In this document: positions 8,025 to 18,400 of the stretch, in pieces | Layout: each line of letters begins with the position of its first letter | Position numbering within the stretch: the first letter of the stretch is position 1 | Assembly (NCBI RefSeq): GCF_021504595.1 | Contig: NZ_JACSGT010000001.1 | Coordinates: forward strand, 434,001 to 498,000 | Length of the DNA stretch: 64,000 nt | Source: Chryseobacterium indicum | GTDB taxonomy: Bacteria > Bacteroidota > Bacteroidia > Flavobacteriales > Weeksellaceae | Direction of reading: 5' to 3' | Made by a program: the position numbers and the translations under genes | The notes under the pieces: generated by a model | Told to the model about the DNA's origin: nothing | Database searches by the model: none | The model's input: only the letters and a program-made list of their open reading frames with translations

Positions 8025-10853
8025 TTATTTCACAGAAATCTCATCCACAAAGATATAAGCATCTCCGCCTGCTCCCTGATGCCACTCCGGAAGTTTCCCG
8101 AAATGGTAGGCTTTTACTTTTACGTAGCGAGCCTGTGTAGGAAGAACCTCCGTTGAAAAATCTTTTACCTGAACCGTTTCATCTTTCGGATCTAAAGAAT
8201 TTTCAACCGTTTTCAGCAAAATAAAATCTTTTCCGTTGTTGGAAACATAATATTCCACTTTTTTAGGCATTAAAATCCATGCGCGGCTGTCCTGAAGATA
8301 GGTTGAAGATAACTGAGTGAACTGTTGAGGAGATTTCATATCGATAATCGCTTCAAAAGTCTGTCCCTGATAACCCAGCCATTCACCTTTTCTCCAGTTG
8401 GTGTCACCGTTGATTCCGTCGATTAACGATAATTTTCCGCTTGCTGTGTATTGTGGAGTAGGAGTGGAATTTACCATAATGTCCCAATTATTCGGTCTTC
8501 TGTTGAAATTGGCTCTTACAATTGAGCTTTTTTCGCCATTTCTTTCCGCATATGCTGCAACCTGAGTGGTTTTAGTAATAGTAAAAGGACCTTTATAAGC
8601 GGTAAACATTTTTCTTACGTTTGCATCACCTTCATCCAGCGTCATATAGTAAATTTTGTCATCAGGATTTAGCGCAGTGATCTCAACTTTTGTATTTAAA
8701 TCAAAAATTCTTGCGGCAGAAATAACAGGAGAAGCCGTTAATTCATCATATTTAAAATCTTTAAACGATTTTGCACTTTCAAAACCAAGTTTTTTAAGCT
8801 CTTCTCTGCTTGTATTGGGAGTAATCGTTCTTGTTTTTCCGTCTTCAAGATGAATTTTAACCTCATCAAAATAAGGCTTCGTCGTCTGCCATTCCGGTAA
8901 TCCGGGAGTTACAGAATAAATTCCCATAGCACTCAAAATATACCATGCGCTCATCTGTCCGCAGTCTTCATTTCCGATCAGTCCGTCCGGTGTATTTTTG
9001 TAATAATTATCAAGGATGAATTTAATTTTTGCATCTGTTTTCTCAGGCTTTCCTACGTAATTATAAAGATATGCGATGTGGTGGCTCGGTTCATTTCCCT
9101 GTGCATATTGTCCGATTAATCCGGTAATATCCACCTGTTCTCTTCCTGTGGTTTTGTCCGGTGCAGAAAAAATACCATCAATAAACTGTTCAAACTTTTC
9201 TTTTCCGCCATGTGCCGCGATCAGTCCCGGAATATCCTGCTGAACAGAGTAGGAATAATGCCACGAATTTCCTTCGGTATAATTGTTATTAACTTCTCTC
9301 GGCTCAAAAGGTTCATACCAGTTTCCGTTTTTTCTCGGCTGCATAAATCCATTCTTTGGATTGTACAGATTTTTCCAGTTCTGGGAACGTTTCATGAAAT
9401 ACTGATAGTCTTCTTTCTTGCCTGAAATTTTAGCCATTTGAGCGATACACCAGTCGTCGTAAGCATATTCTACGGTTTTGGAAACACTTTCATGCTCATC
9501 ATCAATGCTGATGAAATTATTCTGTTTGTAAGCATTTAACCCAAAAATATCCAGCATGGCAGAATTTTTAGAAGCCTGAAATGCTTTTTCATAATCAAAT
9601 CCTGTAATTCCTTTTGCCATCGCATCGGCAATAACAGAAACTGCGTGGTAACCGATCATGCATTCCGTTTCGTTAGACGCCAGTTCCCAAACCGGCAGCT
9701 TTCCGCCCTGTTCGTATTGTTTAATAAAGGTATTGATGAAATCTGCCGTTCTTTTTCTGTCGATTAAAGTCATCAAAGGATGCGCTCCGCGAAAAGTATC
9801 CCAAAGTGAAAAAACCGAATAATAATCGAACCCGTTTGCCATGTAGAATTTGTTATCACGACCTCTGTATTTTCCGTCAACATCCATATTGATGTTCGGT
9901 TGCGTGAAAACGTGATACATTGCAGTGTAGAAAACTGCAAGTTTATTTTTGTCGGAAGATTTAACCTCGATTTTAGATAATTCTTTATTCCAGTCTGCAA
10001 CAGCATTTTTTTGAATGTCATCAAAATTATCAGACTTCCCTTCAGCCAGCATGTTTTTTGCCGCTCCTTCGTACCCTGTAGGAGAAATCGCCACTTTTAC
10101 AAGAATTTTTTCGCCTTTTTTGACTTGAGTTGAAAAAGCTAAAGCTAATTTTTTACCATAAAATGAAACTTTCTTTTTGCCTTCACTAATTCCTTCAGTT
10201 TTTTCGCCACTTAAAAATTCTTTTGAAATTTTCAGTGGTTTAGAAAATTCAATTCTTGCATAAATGTATTGGTTCGTTGCCCAAGCTTCACTTCTGCGGA
10301 AAACTTCAATCGTTTTATCATCAATGATTTTTACTTCGCCTTCCAGCAGTTTATCTCTGTGATTCAGATCTAAAATAATATTTGCATCTCCTGCATTGTT
10401 GAAGGTGTATTCGTGGTAACCCACTCTTTTAGTCGTTGTTAAACGAACATCAATATTGTTTTTTTCTAATTTAACGGAATAAAATCCTGCGGTTGCTTTT
10501 TCGTTCTTATGAGAAAATCTGGATGAATATTCTTTAGGTGTTAAACCCGGTTTTCCCATCGTTGGCATCAGCATAATATCACCATAATCTGAAACTCCGG
10601 TTCCGTTGAGGTGCGTGTGAGAAAATCCGTAGATCACAGAATCTGAATAATGATAGCCGCTGCAGCCATCCCAGCTTCCGTCGATTCTGGTGTCAGGAGA
10701 AAGCTGTACCATTCCGAACGGAACAATAGCTCCGGGAAAGGTGTGACCATGACCGCCGGTTCCTATAAAAGGATTCACATACTGCGAATAATTCTGGGCT
10801 TTGATACATAGGGAAGTGAGAAAAAAAAGTAAGATGAATTTTTTAGAGTTCAT
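8025..10853 (-). CDS. GH92 family alpha-mannosidase with C-terminal F5/8C domain
   Basis: Start chosen at the ATG at 10853, because residues from there form a signal peptide (MNSKKFILLFFLTSLCIKAQ); the longer frame to 10931 adds 26 unlikely residues. GH92 hallmarks are YVNPFIGTGGHGHTFPGAI near the N-terminus and GNEDCGQMSAWYILSAMGIY, the catalytic-acid region, near residue 640. Downstream is a chitobiase-C-like segment (about 700-770) and a discoidin/F5-8C-like carbohydrate-binding domain to residue 942. GH92 enzymes are Ca-dependent exo-mannosidases acting on N-glycans or yeast mannan. Likely periplasmic or surface. No SusC/D pair is adjacent, so this is not a classical polysaccharide locus. 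Confidence 0.92.
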   Translation of the reverse strand: MNSKKFILLFFLTSLCIKAQNYSQYVNPFIGTGGHGHTFPGAIVPFGMVQLSPDTRIDGSWDGCSGYHYSDSVIYGFSHTHLNGTGVSDYGDIMLMPTMGKPGLTPKEYSSRFSHKNEKATAGFYSVKLEKNNIDVRLTTTKRVGYHEYTFNNAGDANIILDLNHRDKLLEGEVKIIDDKTIEVFRRSEAWATNQYIYARIEFSKPLKISKEFLSGEKTEGISEGKKKVSFYGKKLALAFSTQVKKGEKILVKVAISPTGYEGAAKNMLAEGKSDNFDDIQKNAVADWNKELSKIEVKSSDKNKLAVFYTAMYHVFTQPNINMDVDGKYRGRDNKFYMANGFDYYSVFSLWDTFRGAHPLMTLIDRKRTADFINTFIKQYEQGGKLPVWELASNETECMIGYHAVSVIADAMAKGITGFDYEKAFQASKNSAMLDIFGLNAYKQNNFISIDDEHESVSKTVEYAYDDWCIAQMAKISGKKEDYQYFMKRSQNWKNLYNPKNGFMQPRKNGNWYEPFEPREVNNNYTEGNSWHYSYSVQQDIPGLIAAHGGKEKFEQFIDGIFSAPDKTTGREQVDITGLIGQYAQGNEPSHHIAYLYNYVGKPEKTDAKIKFILDNYYKNTPDGLIGNEDCGQMSAWYILSAMGIYSVTPGLPEWQTTKPYFDEVKIHLEDGKTRTITPNTSREELKKLGFESAKSFKDFKYDELTASPVISAARIFDLNTKVEITALNPDDKIYYMTLDEGDANVRKMFTAYKGPFTITKTTQVAAYAERNGEKSSIVRANFNRRPNNWDIMVNSTPTPQYTASGKLSLIDGINGDTNWRKGEWLGYQGQTFEAIIDMKSPQQFTQLSSTYLQDSRAWILMPKKVEYYVSNNGKDFILLKTVENSLDPKDETVQVKDFSTEVLPTQARYVKVKAYHFGKLPEWHQGAGGDAYIFVDEISVK

Positions 10854-10892
10854 TGGTTTGGTGATGTAATTTTTACTTGATATAGACTTCAA

Positions 10893-10900
10893 CAAATCTA
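10893..10900 (-). promoter_or_regulatory. -7 box TAGATTTG upstream of the GH92 gene
   Basis: A TAnnTTTG match on the minus strand lies 40 bp before the chosen ATG. It supports the shorter start, because it falls inside the longer reading frame. Confidence 0.4.
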
Positions 10901-11086
10901 ACAAAATTTCATTAATAATGAGGAAATACACATTGCGCCGAATTAATAAGGACTTATGAAACCGTTTTTATGATTAAATGAAGGGAAATAATTTATTTTT
11001 AATAAGCTTGTTTCTGCTAAATCTTTTTTCCTCAAAAGAAAATATCTATCAGTCTCTTTACTTATTCTAAATAGCTAAAAATTACG

Positions 11087-11094
11087 TAAATTTG
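11087..11094 (+). promoter_or_regulatory. -7 box TAAATTTG upstream of mrp
   Basis: An exact TAnnTTTG match 19 bp upstream of the ATG at 11114, implying a very short leader. Confidence 0.45.
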
Positions 11095-11113
11095 TAAACA
11101 ATTTATTTAGTTT

Positions 11114-12220
11114 ATGTTGACGAAAGAAAAGGTACAGGGTTTCCTTAAAGAGATAGAAGTTGATGATTTGGTGAATAATCTTCAGATAATGGGCAATGAT
11201 GTGTATATTGACATGACGGCTCATTCTCCCGCAATGCACGAAAAGAAAAAGCTTGAAGCAGCAATGAAGCAGGCTTTCGCAAGCGAGTTTGGCGAAGATA
11301 TTAATCTGAAATTAAAGATCGTTTCTCCGGAGCCGAGCGAAATTCAGCAAAGCCAGATCAAAGGAAAGCAAATTCCGGGAATTCAGAATATTATTGCCAT
11401 TGCTTCCGGAAAAGGAGGAGTTGGTAAATCTACAGTTTCTGCAAATATGGCAGTGACTTTAGCAAAAATGGGCTTCAAAGTAGGATTATTAGATGCAGAT
11501 ATTTACGGCCCTTCAGTTCCTACCATGTTTGATACGGAAGGTGAAAAACCAATTTCTGTAGAAGTGGACGGAAGAAATCTGATGAAGCCTATTGAAAATT
11601 ATGGCGTAAAAATGCTTTCGATAGGATATTTTTCAGGAGCGAACCAGGCAGTAGTCTGGAGAGGTCCGATGGCTTCAAAAGCATTGAACCAGATGATCCG
11701 CGATGCAGCTTGGGGAGAACTGGATTTCCTGCTTATTGATCTTCCTCCGGGAACGGGAGATATTCATTTATCCATCATTCAGGAGGTTCCTGTGACGGGA
11801 GCAGTAATTGTAAGTACACCACAACACGTTGCTCTGGCAGATGTAAGAAAAGGTATTGCAATGTTCCAGATGGAAAGCATCAACATTCCGGTTCTTGGAT
11901 TAATCGAGAATATGGCGTACTTTACACCGGAAGAATTGCCGGACAACAAATATTATATCTTCGGACAGCAGGGAGCGCAGTATCTTGCAGATGATCTTGG
12001 AATTCCTGTTTTAGGGGAAATTCCTTTAATCCAGAGCATCAGAGAAGCAGGAGATGTCGGAAGACCGGCAGCTTTACAGGAAGGTTCCAAAATTGCTGAA
12101 ATCTACACGGAAACTGCCCGAAAAATGGTAGAGAGCCTTGTGGAAAGAAATAAAAATCTTCCGCCTACCGAAGCTGTTAAGATTACAACAATGGCAGGTT
12201 GCTCGCCAAAAGCAAAATAA
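11114..12220 (+). CDS. Mrp/NBP35 family ATP-binding Fe-S cluster carrier
   Basis: A 368-residue protein. The N-terminal ~75 residues form a MIP18/FSCA-type domain. The deviant P-loop GKGGVGKST is at 99-107, LLDADIYGPSVPTMF follows, and LIDLPPGTGDIHLSI is the Walker-B-like region. These are the signatures of Mrp/ApbC, which transfers Fe-S clusters to apo-proteins. The CxxC often found after the ENM block is absent here (ENMAYFTPEELPDNKYYIFG), a form I associate with Bacteroidota. One Cys remains near the C-terminus (Cys363). The gene is followed 46 bp later by a NifU-like gene, which supports an Fe-S assembly operon. Confidence 0.92.
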   Translation: MLTKEKVQGFLKEIEVDDLVNNLQIMGNDVYIDMTAHSPAMHEKKKLEAAMKQAFASEFGEDINLKLKIVSPEPSEIQQSQIKGKQIPGIQNIIAIASGKGGVGKSTVSANMAVTLAKMGFKVGLLDADIYGPSVPTMFDTEGEKPISVEVDGRNLMKPIENYGVKMLSIGYFSGANQAVVWRGPMASKALNQMIRDAAWGELDFLLIDLPPGTGDIHLSIIQEVPVTGAVIVSTPQHVALADVRKGIAMFQMESINIPVLGLIENMAYFTPEELPDNKYYIFGQQGAQYLADDLGIPVLGEIPLIQSIREAGDVGRPAALQEGSKIAEIYTETARKMVESLVERNKNLPPTEAVKITTMAGCSPKAK

Positions 12221-12266
12221 TGATTTTTTTTAAATCTGAAAAAAACAGAACTGAACTGAAAAAAAT

Positions 12267-12515
12267 ATGGAAACAAATATAACGCACGAAGATACTGTAA
12301 CAAGAGTTTTGGAAGCTCTGGAAAGCATCCGTCCGTTTCTGAATAAGGACGGTGGTGATATCGAGCTTATCGATGTGAAAGACAGTCTGGTTTACGTAAA
12401 ACTTTTAGGAAACTGTTCCGGATGTTCTTTAAATTTTTCAACCTTAAAATTAGGCGTGGAAAATACCATTAAGCAATATGCTCCGGAAATAGAAAGAGTA
12501 ATAAATGTAGAGTAG
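12267..12515 (+). CDS. NifU-like C-terminal domain Fe-S scaffold protein
   Basis: An 82-residue stand-alone NifU C-terminal domain. It has IRPFLNKDGGDIELIDV and the cluster-binding CSGC motif (Cys50, Cys53) in LLGNCSGCSLNFSTLKLGVE. It binds an Fe-S cluster and hands it to target proteins. Its place directly after mrp and before a terminator suggests that the two products work together in cluster transfer. Confidence 0.9.
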   Translation: METNITHEDTVTRVLEALESIRPFLNKDGGDIELIDVKDSLVYVKLLGNCSGCSLNFSTLKLGVENTIKQYAPEIERVINVE

Positions 12516-12540
12516 AAGAATAAAAAATAAATATTTTATA

Positions 12541-12570
12541 AGACAGATCGTTTAAGGTCTGTCTTTTTTT
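12541..12570 (+). terminator. terminator of the mrp-nifU-like operon
   Basis: Stem AGACAGA/TCTGTCT with a 10-nt loop, followed by seven T. It lies 25 bp after the stop codon. Confidence 0.85.
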
Positions 12571-13167
12571 ATCCTTAGCTTACTGTAACAGATTTTCTAT
12601 TTATTTTAAAATAGATCTTAAAGTTTCTGACGAGAATGATGGCAGAAGCGGATGTAATTTAAATTACTTACCATGTCGAATGCCATTGTTTGGTTAGAAG
12701 ATATCCCTGAATCTGGAATTTATCAAAAAAATGTGATCAGCATGAAATAGAGAAATTATCTATATATTACTTTCATACAGGTCTTTAAACCTGATATTGC
12801 TATTTTTTAAGAAAAATTTAAAGAATATTATGAAATTTTTTATAGTAATAATTCTAAGTGTTCATGAATATTTTATGTGCTATTTTTGTACAGAATTGTT
12901 TACAATGCGATATGGGGATGTATGCTTGTAATATACTTTTATTCTTATGTTTTAGATGTTTCATATTTTTTTAGCAGTTGGTGTAAAAAAGTGGAAATAA
13001 TATGTTCTGAAAAATTTCAGGATAATACAGTATATTGAATGTTCGTAAATCTCTTTAATCAGGTAAAATATAACAAAAAAATAATATTGGTCTGTAACTT
13101 GTATTGAAACTGTAAAAATTGAATGGAAAGCAATTTTCCGAAAAGGGAAATTATTAAAACTAACACT
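12571..13167. other. 600-bp gene-free region before the LuxR-type regulator
   Basis: AT-rich, with no coding signal that I trust; the only short frames are under 30 codons or have poor composition. A TATTTTTG box at 12881-12888 fits the -7 consensus but would leave a leader of ~280 nt. Small hairpin CAGGT/ACCTG around 12778-12793. Whether the region contains an sRNA or a regulatory leader cannot be told by eye. Confidence 0.4.
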
Positions 13168-13782
13168 ATGAAAAATATACTCATTGCTGACGGTCATTAT
13201 GTTGTAAGAATGGGAACTTCGCTCATTTTAGAAACCAAACTTGAATATCAGTGTACTATAGATTTCGCAGGAACTTATCTTGAAGCAAAAGAAAAAGTTT
13301 CTGAAAAGATATATGATCTTTTAATTATTGATATTGATATTCCGCAGAGTATTTTCAAAGCAATGGTAAAGGAACTGAAAAAGAAACAGAAACAATTAAG
13401 GATTCTTATCTTTTCCAATTACGATGAAAATGTAGGAATTCAGTACATAGAAGAAGGAGCGGCGGGATATCTTAATAAAGGTGCAACAGAAGAAGAAATC
13501 TTAGCAAGCGTGAAGGCAATATTCGAAGAGGGATATTATTACACGGTAGATATGATGAAGAAACTCGTTATGCAGTCTACGGATATTCACTCTGTGGAGC
13601 GGCTTTCAAAAAGGGAATTTCAGATTTTTAAACTCCTCGCAGAAGGCAACGGAAATATAGAAATTTCGAATAGTCTGAATCTCAAAATGTCGACTATCAG
13701 CACCTATAAGAAGAAAATTTTTGAGAAACTACAGGTTAAAAATGTAGTAGATCTCGTAAGAATCTATGACGATATGCATTAA
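13168..13782 (+). CDS. LuxR/NarL-type response regulator, atypical receiver
   Basis: From the ATG at 13168 (15 codons inside the longer frame from 13123) the protein is 204 residues. The receiver begins MKNILIADGHYVVRMG. The phospho-acceptor Asp is in LLIIDIDIP, the Ser in ILIFSN and the Lys in AAGYLNKGA. The second residue of the usual acidic pair is Gly (ADGH instead of DDH), so Mg2+ binding and phosphorylation may be altered. The C-terminal LuxR helix-turn-helix reads LSKREFQIFKLLAEG...ISTYKKKIFEKL. No histidine kinase gene is adjacent, so it is an orphan regulator. Confidence 0.88.
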   Translation: MKNILIADGHYVVRMGTSLILETKLEYQCTIDFAGTYLEAKEKVSEKIYDLLIIDIDIPQSIFKAMVKELKKKQKQLRILIFSNYDENVGIQYIEEGAAGYLNKGATEEEILASVKAIFEEGYYYTVDMMKKLVMQSTDIHSVERLSKREFQIFKLLAEGNGNIEISNSLNLKMSTISTYKKKIFEKLQVKNVVDLVRIYDDMH

Positions 13783-13789
13783 AAAGCAG

Positions 13790-13820
13790 TCGCGGCGAAA
13801 GAATTTTGCCGCGATTTTTA
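13790..13820 (+). terminator. terminator of the response regulator gene
   Basis: 7-bp GC-rich stem TCGCGGC/GCCGCGA with an 11-nt loop followed by TTTTTATTTT, 8 bp after the stop codon. Confidence 0.85.
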
Positions 13821-13893
13821 TTTTACAGTGACTTGAATTTCGAATTCCTAAAATAGATGCAGAATACTTTCGAAGCTTGATTTCAGCAGTTTC

Positions 13894-14505
13894 TTACTTA
13901 TTTTCTCTGTTTGCAAGCCCTTTTATAGCTTCATGCCTTATCTGATGGTCTTTAGAAAAACAATTTTTATACAAGACCTGTCTGATTTCTTCATCGTCAT
14001 ATTCGATTTGTGTTCCAAGACCAAAAGTAGCCCAGTCTTTCACTCTAAGACTCCTGTCCTGTGCCAGTTTTATCATCATTTTAACTGCTTTATAATTCTC
14101 AACTCCCAGCAAAGAGAAAGTAAGTGCATACCTTATCTCTTTAGATTCTGAGTTTTGAAATTTTTCTAAAGTTTTAAAATGTTTTGTTTTAAAATGCTTG
14201 TTGTTGTGACCAATGGCAAAAAGGCATGTACAAATAAGATTTTCATCAGATGTTGTTCTTAAAATTTCAAAGATTTTATCAAAAAGAGACTCAACAAAGT
14301 TTCCACGTTTATTTCCTAATTGGCATAGAATATCAATCCCGATTTGTTTAAATTTTACATCATCAGAATCTATCATTTCAAAACATTCCGAAATCATTTC
14401 ATCATTTACATATGTTCTTAATTTTGAAATATGATTCCAGTAATAACTTTTATATTTTGCTTTGAAAGCTTTTGTAATTAAAAAATTAATGTCCGGATTA
14501 TCCAT
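13894..14505 (-). CDS. HEAT-repeat-like protein downstream of Sir2
   Basis: A 203-residue soluble protein made of amphipathic helix pairs with HEAT-repeat spacing, for example VKFKQIGIDILCQLGNK, EIRYALTFSLLG, LRVKDWATFGLG and HQIRHEAIKGLANR. HEAT folds usually mediate protein-protein binding. Start: the ATG at 14505 lies one base after the sir2 stop codon; the frame extends to a TTG at 14529 overlapping sir2. The tight junction means the two genes are translated from one message. The function is unknown; a partner or substrate adaptor for the deacylase is inference only. Confidence 0.75.
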   Translation of the reverse strand: MDNPDINFLITKAFKAKYKSYYWNHISKLRTYVNDEMISECFEMIDSDDVKFKQIGIDILCQLGNKRGNFVESLFDKIFEILRTTSDENLICTCLFAIGHNNKHFKTKHFKTLEKFQNSESKEIRYALTFSLLGVENYKAVKMMIKLAQDRSLRVKDWATFGLGTQIEYDDEEIRQVLYKNCFSKDHQIRHEAIKGLANRENK

Positions 14506-14506
14506 C

Positions 14507-15337
14507 TTAAATTTCAGATAAATTTTCAATAATCTCTTTAATCACCTTTAAAACCTCAGTAGACTTTTCCCGGATGATCAGCTTATTTTTTTTATTTACA
14601 ATCAGTTCCGTGAAATGGTTGTCTTCTGTATTGATGTCAACAATGAAGGCTCCGTATTTCAATGCGGTTTCAGCAATGGCAAGCGGAAGATTTGTCGCTC
14701 CGGAAGTTCCGATAATGAAAAGCACTCCGCTGTTTTTTGCCACTTTCAGAGAACTGAATTTCTTATTGGTTTTTTCATCATAATATTCATCAAACCACAA
14801 AATATTCGGGCGCATCCAGTGTCCGCAATATGAACAGGTAAGCAATTCAATATCTTTTGCTGTAAGATCTTCATCGATGTCTTTGCCTTTAATTTCTTCC
14901 GGAAGATTCAAAATTTCCTTACATCCGTTCGAACATTTAATTTCACGGTTATTTCCATGAATTTCATAAATTCGTTGATTTCCTGCGCGCCTGTGAAGAT
15001 TGTCTATATTTTGTGTGATCAGATGAAACCGGTCCTGCAGCATTTTTTCAATTTCAGCTAAATGAAAATGGCTTTCATTGGGTTCTGCACTATCAAACAT
15101 TTTTTTCCTGAAAAGAGAAAATTGAAGAACTTCTTCAGGATGTTGCTTAAAATATTTCAGCGTTCCGAATTCTTCCGGCTTATGAAACTGCGTTCCTTTT
15201 ACCCAGATTCCGTCTGTTCCGCGATAGGTAGGAATTCCGCTGTCGGATGAAATTCCTGCTCCCGTTAAAAAAGTGAAAAGATTTCGTTTTTCTTTATGGT
15301 AAACCTGACGGATGATTTCTTCTAATTGCGTTTTCAT
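14507..15337 (-). CDS. Sir2 family NAD-dependent protein deacylase
   Basis: The 276-residue protein shows the sirtuin core: GAGISSDSGIPTYRG for NAD binding (about 26-40), ITQNIDNLHRRAG, and the catalytic His in YEIHGN. Four zinc ligands come as CSNGC and CSYC. IGTSGATNLPLAIAETA near 210-230 completes the Rossmann fold. It removes acyl groups from lysine using NAD+ and releases nicotinamide. The zinc ribbon is intact, so it looks like a housekeeping-type deacylase rather than a defence Sir2 domain. It is the first gene of an operon with the HEAT-like protein. Confidence 0.9.
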   Translation of the reverse strand: MKTQLEEIIRQVYHKEKRNLFTFLTGAGISSDSGIPTYRGTDGIWVKGTQFHKPEEFGTLKYFKQHPEEVLQFSLFRKKMFDSAEPNESHFHLAEIEKMLQDRFHLITQNIDNLHRRAGNQRIYEIHGNNREIKCSNGCKEILNLPEEIKGKDIDEDLTAKDIELLTCSYCGHWMRPNILWFDEYYDEKTNKKFSSLKVAKNSGVLFIIGTSGATNLPLAIAETALKYGAFIVDINTEDNHFTELIVNKKNKLIIREKSTEVLKVIKEIIENLSEI

Positions 15338-15375
15338 GGTATTTCAAAGCTTAAAACTACTGAATTTCTTTAAAA

Positions 15376-15402
15376 CAAAAAAGCCCCGAAAATTCGAGGC
15401 TC
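15376..15402 (-). terminator. terminator of the choice-of-anchor I gene
   Basis: Read leftward, AGCCTCG-AATTTT-CGGGGCT (7 bp with one G-U) followed by TTTTTTG, 27 bp past the stop codon. Confidence 0.8.
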
Positions 15403-15428
15403 ATTTAATCAACTAAATAATATATAAT

Positions 15429-18400
15429 CTACTTTACAATAACTCTTTTCAGATGTCCTTCGGAAGTTTTTATAAGATAAACTCCTGTGGAAAGCATCGA
15501 AGTGTCGATTGTTAAAGCATTTTTTTCTTTTCCAATCTGTTTTCCGGACATATCATACAATTCATAGCCCTGCGCTCTGTTGAAATACAGAATATTTCCT
15601 TTTGTTACCGGATTCGGGAATACATTGAAGGTTGCTTTTTCAGATTTAACCTCGCCGGTTGCCAGAGTAGGAGCATTAGCAATTTCATACATCGATAATG
15701 TACCGCTGATTTCATTGGCAACAATTACATATCCTTTTCCGGTTGTTGTATTTTCGGGAGCAATGTAGATAAGTCCTTCCGGTCCGTTATCGCCTCCGTA
15801 TGCAGAAGTCATTCTTGAATGCTTGTAATCTGTGAAAGCAGGATTGTTAGGATCTGTAATATTATAAACCATCACACCGCCTGTTCTTTCCAGTGTAATG
15901 AAAGCGTATGTTTGTCCGTTAATATTTCCTAAAGCAACTCCTTCCGGTTCTGGACCTTTTGCACGGCTTCTGATTTTAACAGTATTGGATTCATTATCTG
16001 CATTAAAGATCAAAGGATAATTGGCTGCGATATATCTCTCAAAACGGTCTCCGCTGTCGTAAACGATCTGTTTTGTATCTGCATTGAAGATCGAGAATGA
16101 ACGCGCTCCCAAAGCTGCAATTTCCTCGAAATCTGTATCTCCGTCTGTATTTCCTGTCGCATTGGAAACTCTGAACCTTCCTAAATTATAAGAAGCTTTT
16201 AAAACAGAAGATTGTGGAAAAATAGCCGGATCTAAATTATAATCATTCGCCCCTACTGTAGTTCTTTCACTGAATCCTGAAAGGTCTTTTTCGTCACCTT
16301 CATTGGCAGTGACGATATAATTGGTTCCTCCAACTTTATAATTCTGAATGCCATCCGGAGTAAAATAGGCTTTTACAGGCCAGTTGGCAATTAAGATCTC
16401 TCCGTTGTTATCAGAAGCATCAAAACCGTTTCCGGGAACACTCATGTCTTTTTTACCCAATCCCCAAATTCCAGTAATGGTTTTTGTTACTAAATTAACT
16501 TCGGCAACCGCATTGTTTTCCTGAAGGGCAACCCATGCTTTCTGGCTGTCTGAACTGATCGTAATATATTCAGGTTCTAAATCCTGAGAAAGTGTATTGT
16601 TTGTTCTTACTTTTCTTACACCGGTTGCCGCTAATGCAGAAACCTGAGAATCAAAGGCATTAAAATTAAGCGTCGTAACATTGCTTTGCGTAAGATTCGC
16701 AATTCCCCCTGAAATATCAATAATACTGATCGTTCCTTCCGGATCTACGGTATAAGCATCGTTCGGCTCGCCTTCATTGGCGGTCATTACTTTTGTTCCG
16801 TCCGGTGAAAAAGTAATCATATCCGGTAAAGCTCCTACGGTAACCTGCTTCAGGAAATTTCCGTTGATATCAAAGAAAACTACAGAACCGTTCAGCTGCG
16901 GATTGGTGTTCGGAGAAGCCGCGGCAATAATTCCGTTTTTTACGGCGATGCTTGTAATTCCGCCGTAAGGAGCCATATTAATGGTATTAACAACGGTTGG
17001 CGAAGTAGGATTGCTGAAATTAATAATATCAAAAACATCGGTGATGGAGCTGATGGTAAATAATCTCTGTGTGGCAGGATCATGAACCACAATTTCCGTA
17101 GAACTGGTATTGGTTCCCGAAGGATCAAAACTTCCGATATAATTTAAAGAAATCTGATGAGTTGGAACCGGAGCGGGTTTATCATTATCAACAATATAAA
17201 CTGTTGCATTGCTGTCTCCGGAAATGGTTGCCCCGACCGGATTTTCAAGGCTTACTACAAAATATTCAGCCTGCTGTTCTTCCAGCGAATCATCGATGAT
17301 CGGGATGTTTACGGTATAACTCGTTGTGGAAGGAGTAAGATTAATCGTCTGATTCGTTAGTGTAAAGTCGCTGCTGTTTGCCGTGCTGAAAGGAGCGGGT
17401 TTCACCACCAAATTCACTGTTGAATTTGACGGATTTGTAACATTTATTTTAAATGCTAAAGTTCCTGCATTTTCACTGACTTTAATAAAGTTTTTATCCA
17501 GCGAAATTGAGGTTCCTGCGGTGGTAAAAGTGGTGGAAGTAACTGCCGTCACTGCATTATCACTTGTATCTTCTACCATGTTGGGTTTTAAAGCCAGATA
17601 ATACGTTTGGTTGGGGATTAAAGCTACAGTCGGGATCACTGTAATTTTATTGCTGGAAAACGTAGTTGTAAAGGGAACCTGAGAACCTGAAGCATTTCCA
17701 AGGCGGAAATCGACAAGCATTTGTGCATTAGAATCGTTGATCGCGGAATTGTCTGTTAACCTTACACTTTCATTAAAAGAAATCGTAGGATTTACAGTCG
17801 TTAGAGCATTATTTGTGTTGTTTGAGGGAAGGTAAGTTACCGTGGGTGGAGTAGTGTCGGTTGCATTAATGGGGGTTGCATCTACAGTAAAATTATCGAA
17901 ACGGTTGTTACCCACAGTTCCTCCGGAACCTTGTGAGAATTCAACTTTAAGTTTAAAATTTGGATTGTTGGCTGCTCCTGAGATTGTCGAAAAATCTAAA
18001 GTAATGAGTTGCGGATTAGCATCTAAAGGAGAAACCGTCTGAAAAGTAACGAAATTTGTTCCGTCCACAGAATATTTCCACGTCTGCGTTCCTGCTCCGG
18101 AACCGGATCTTCTTGTCGTAAATTTCACGACAACATTATTGTATCCTGTTGTTGGCAAATTGAACTGAAGATTTCCGTTGATCGGGAAATTATAACGTAA
18201 ATGCGTTCCTGAAACATCTCCGTTTCTCGCATTGAAATTGTCGATATTGAAATTCTGTCCTGTTCCGTTGGCGAAATCTACATCAGTAGTTCCGTTGATT
18301 ACGGCTGTCATCGAACCTCCTACCAAGGTGGAAGTCGGGGTAGTGATGGAAGCTGCCGAAGCATTGTTGTTGAAATTCCAGTAGTGGATAAGAGAGGTCT

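Noticed and set aside
8025-10931. Longer start for the GH92 gene
   Set aside because: The extra 26 residues precede a complete signal peptide and cover a likely -7 box, so the ATG at 10853 is preferred.
12961-13197. 78-codon minus-strand frame before the response regulator
   Set aside because: Phe/Tyr/Ile-rich translation of AT-rich DNA, overlapping the start of the real regulator gene.
14507-15337. Sir2 as part of an antiphage defence system
   Set aside because: It is a stand-alone sirtuin with an intact zinc ribbon and catalytic core, not fused to or beside an Argonaute, HerA or TIR partner.
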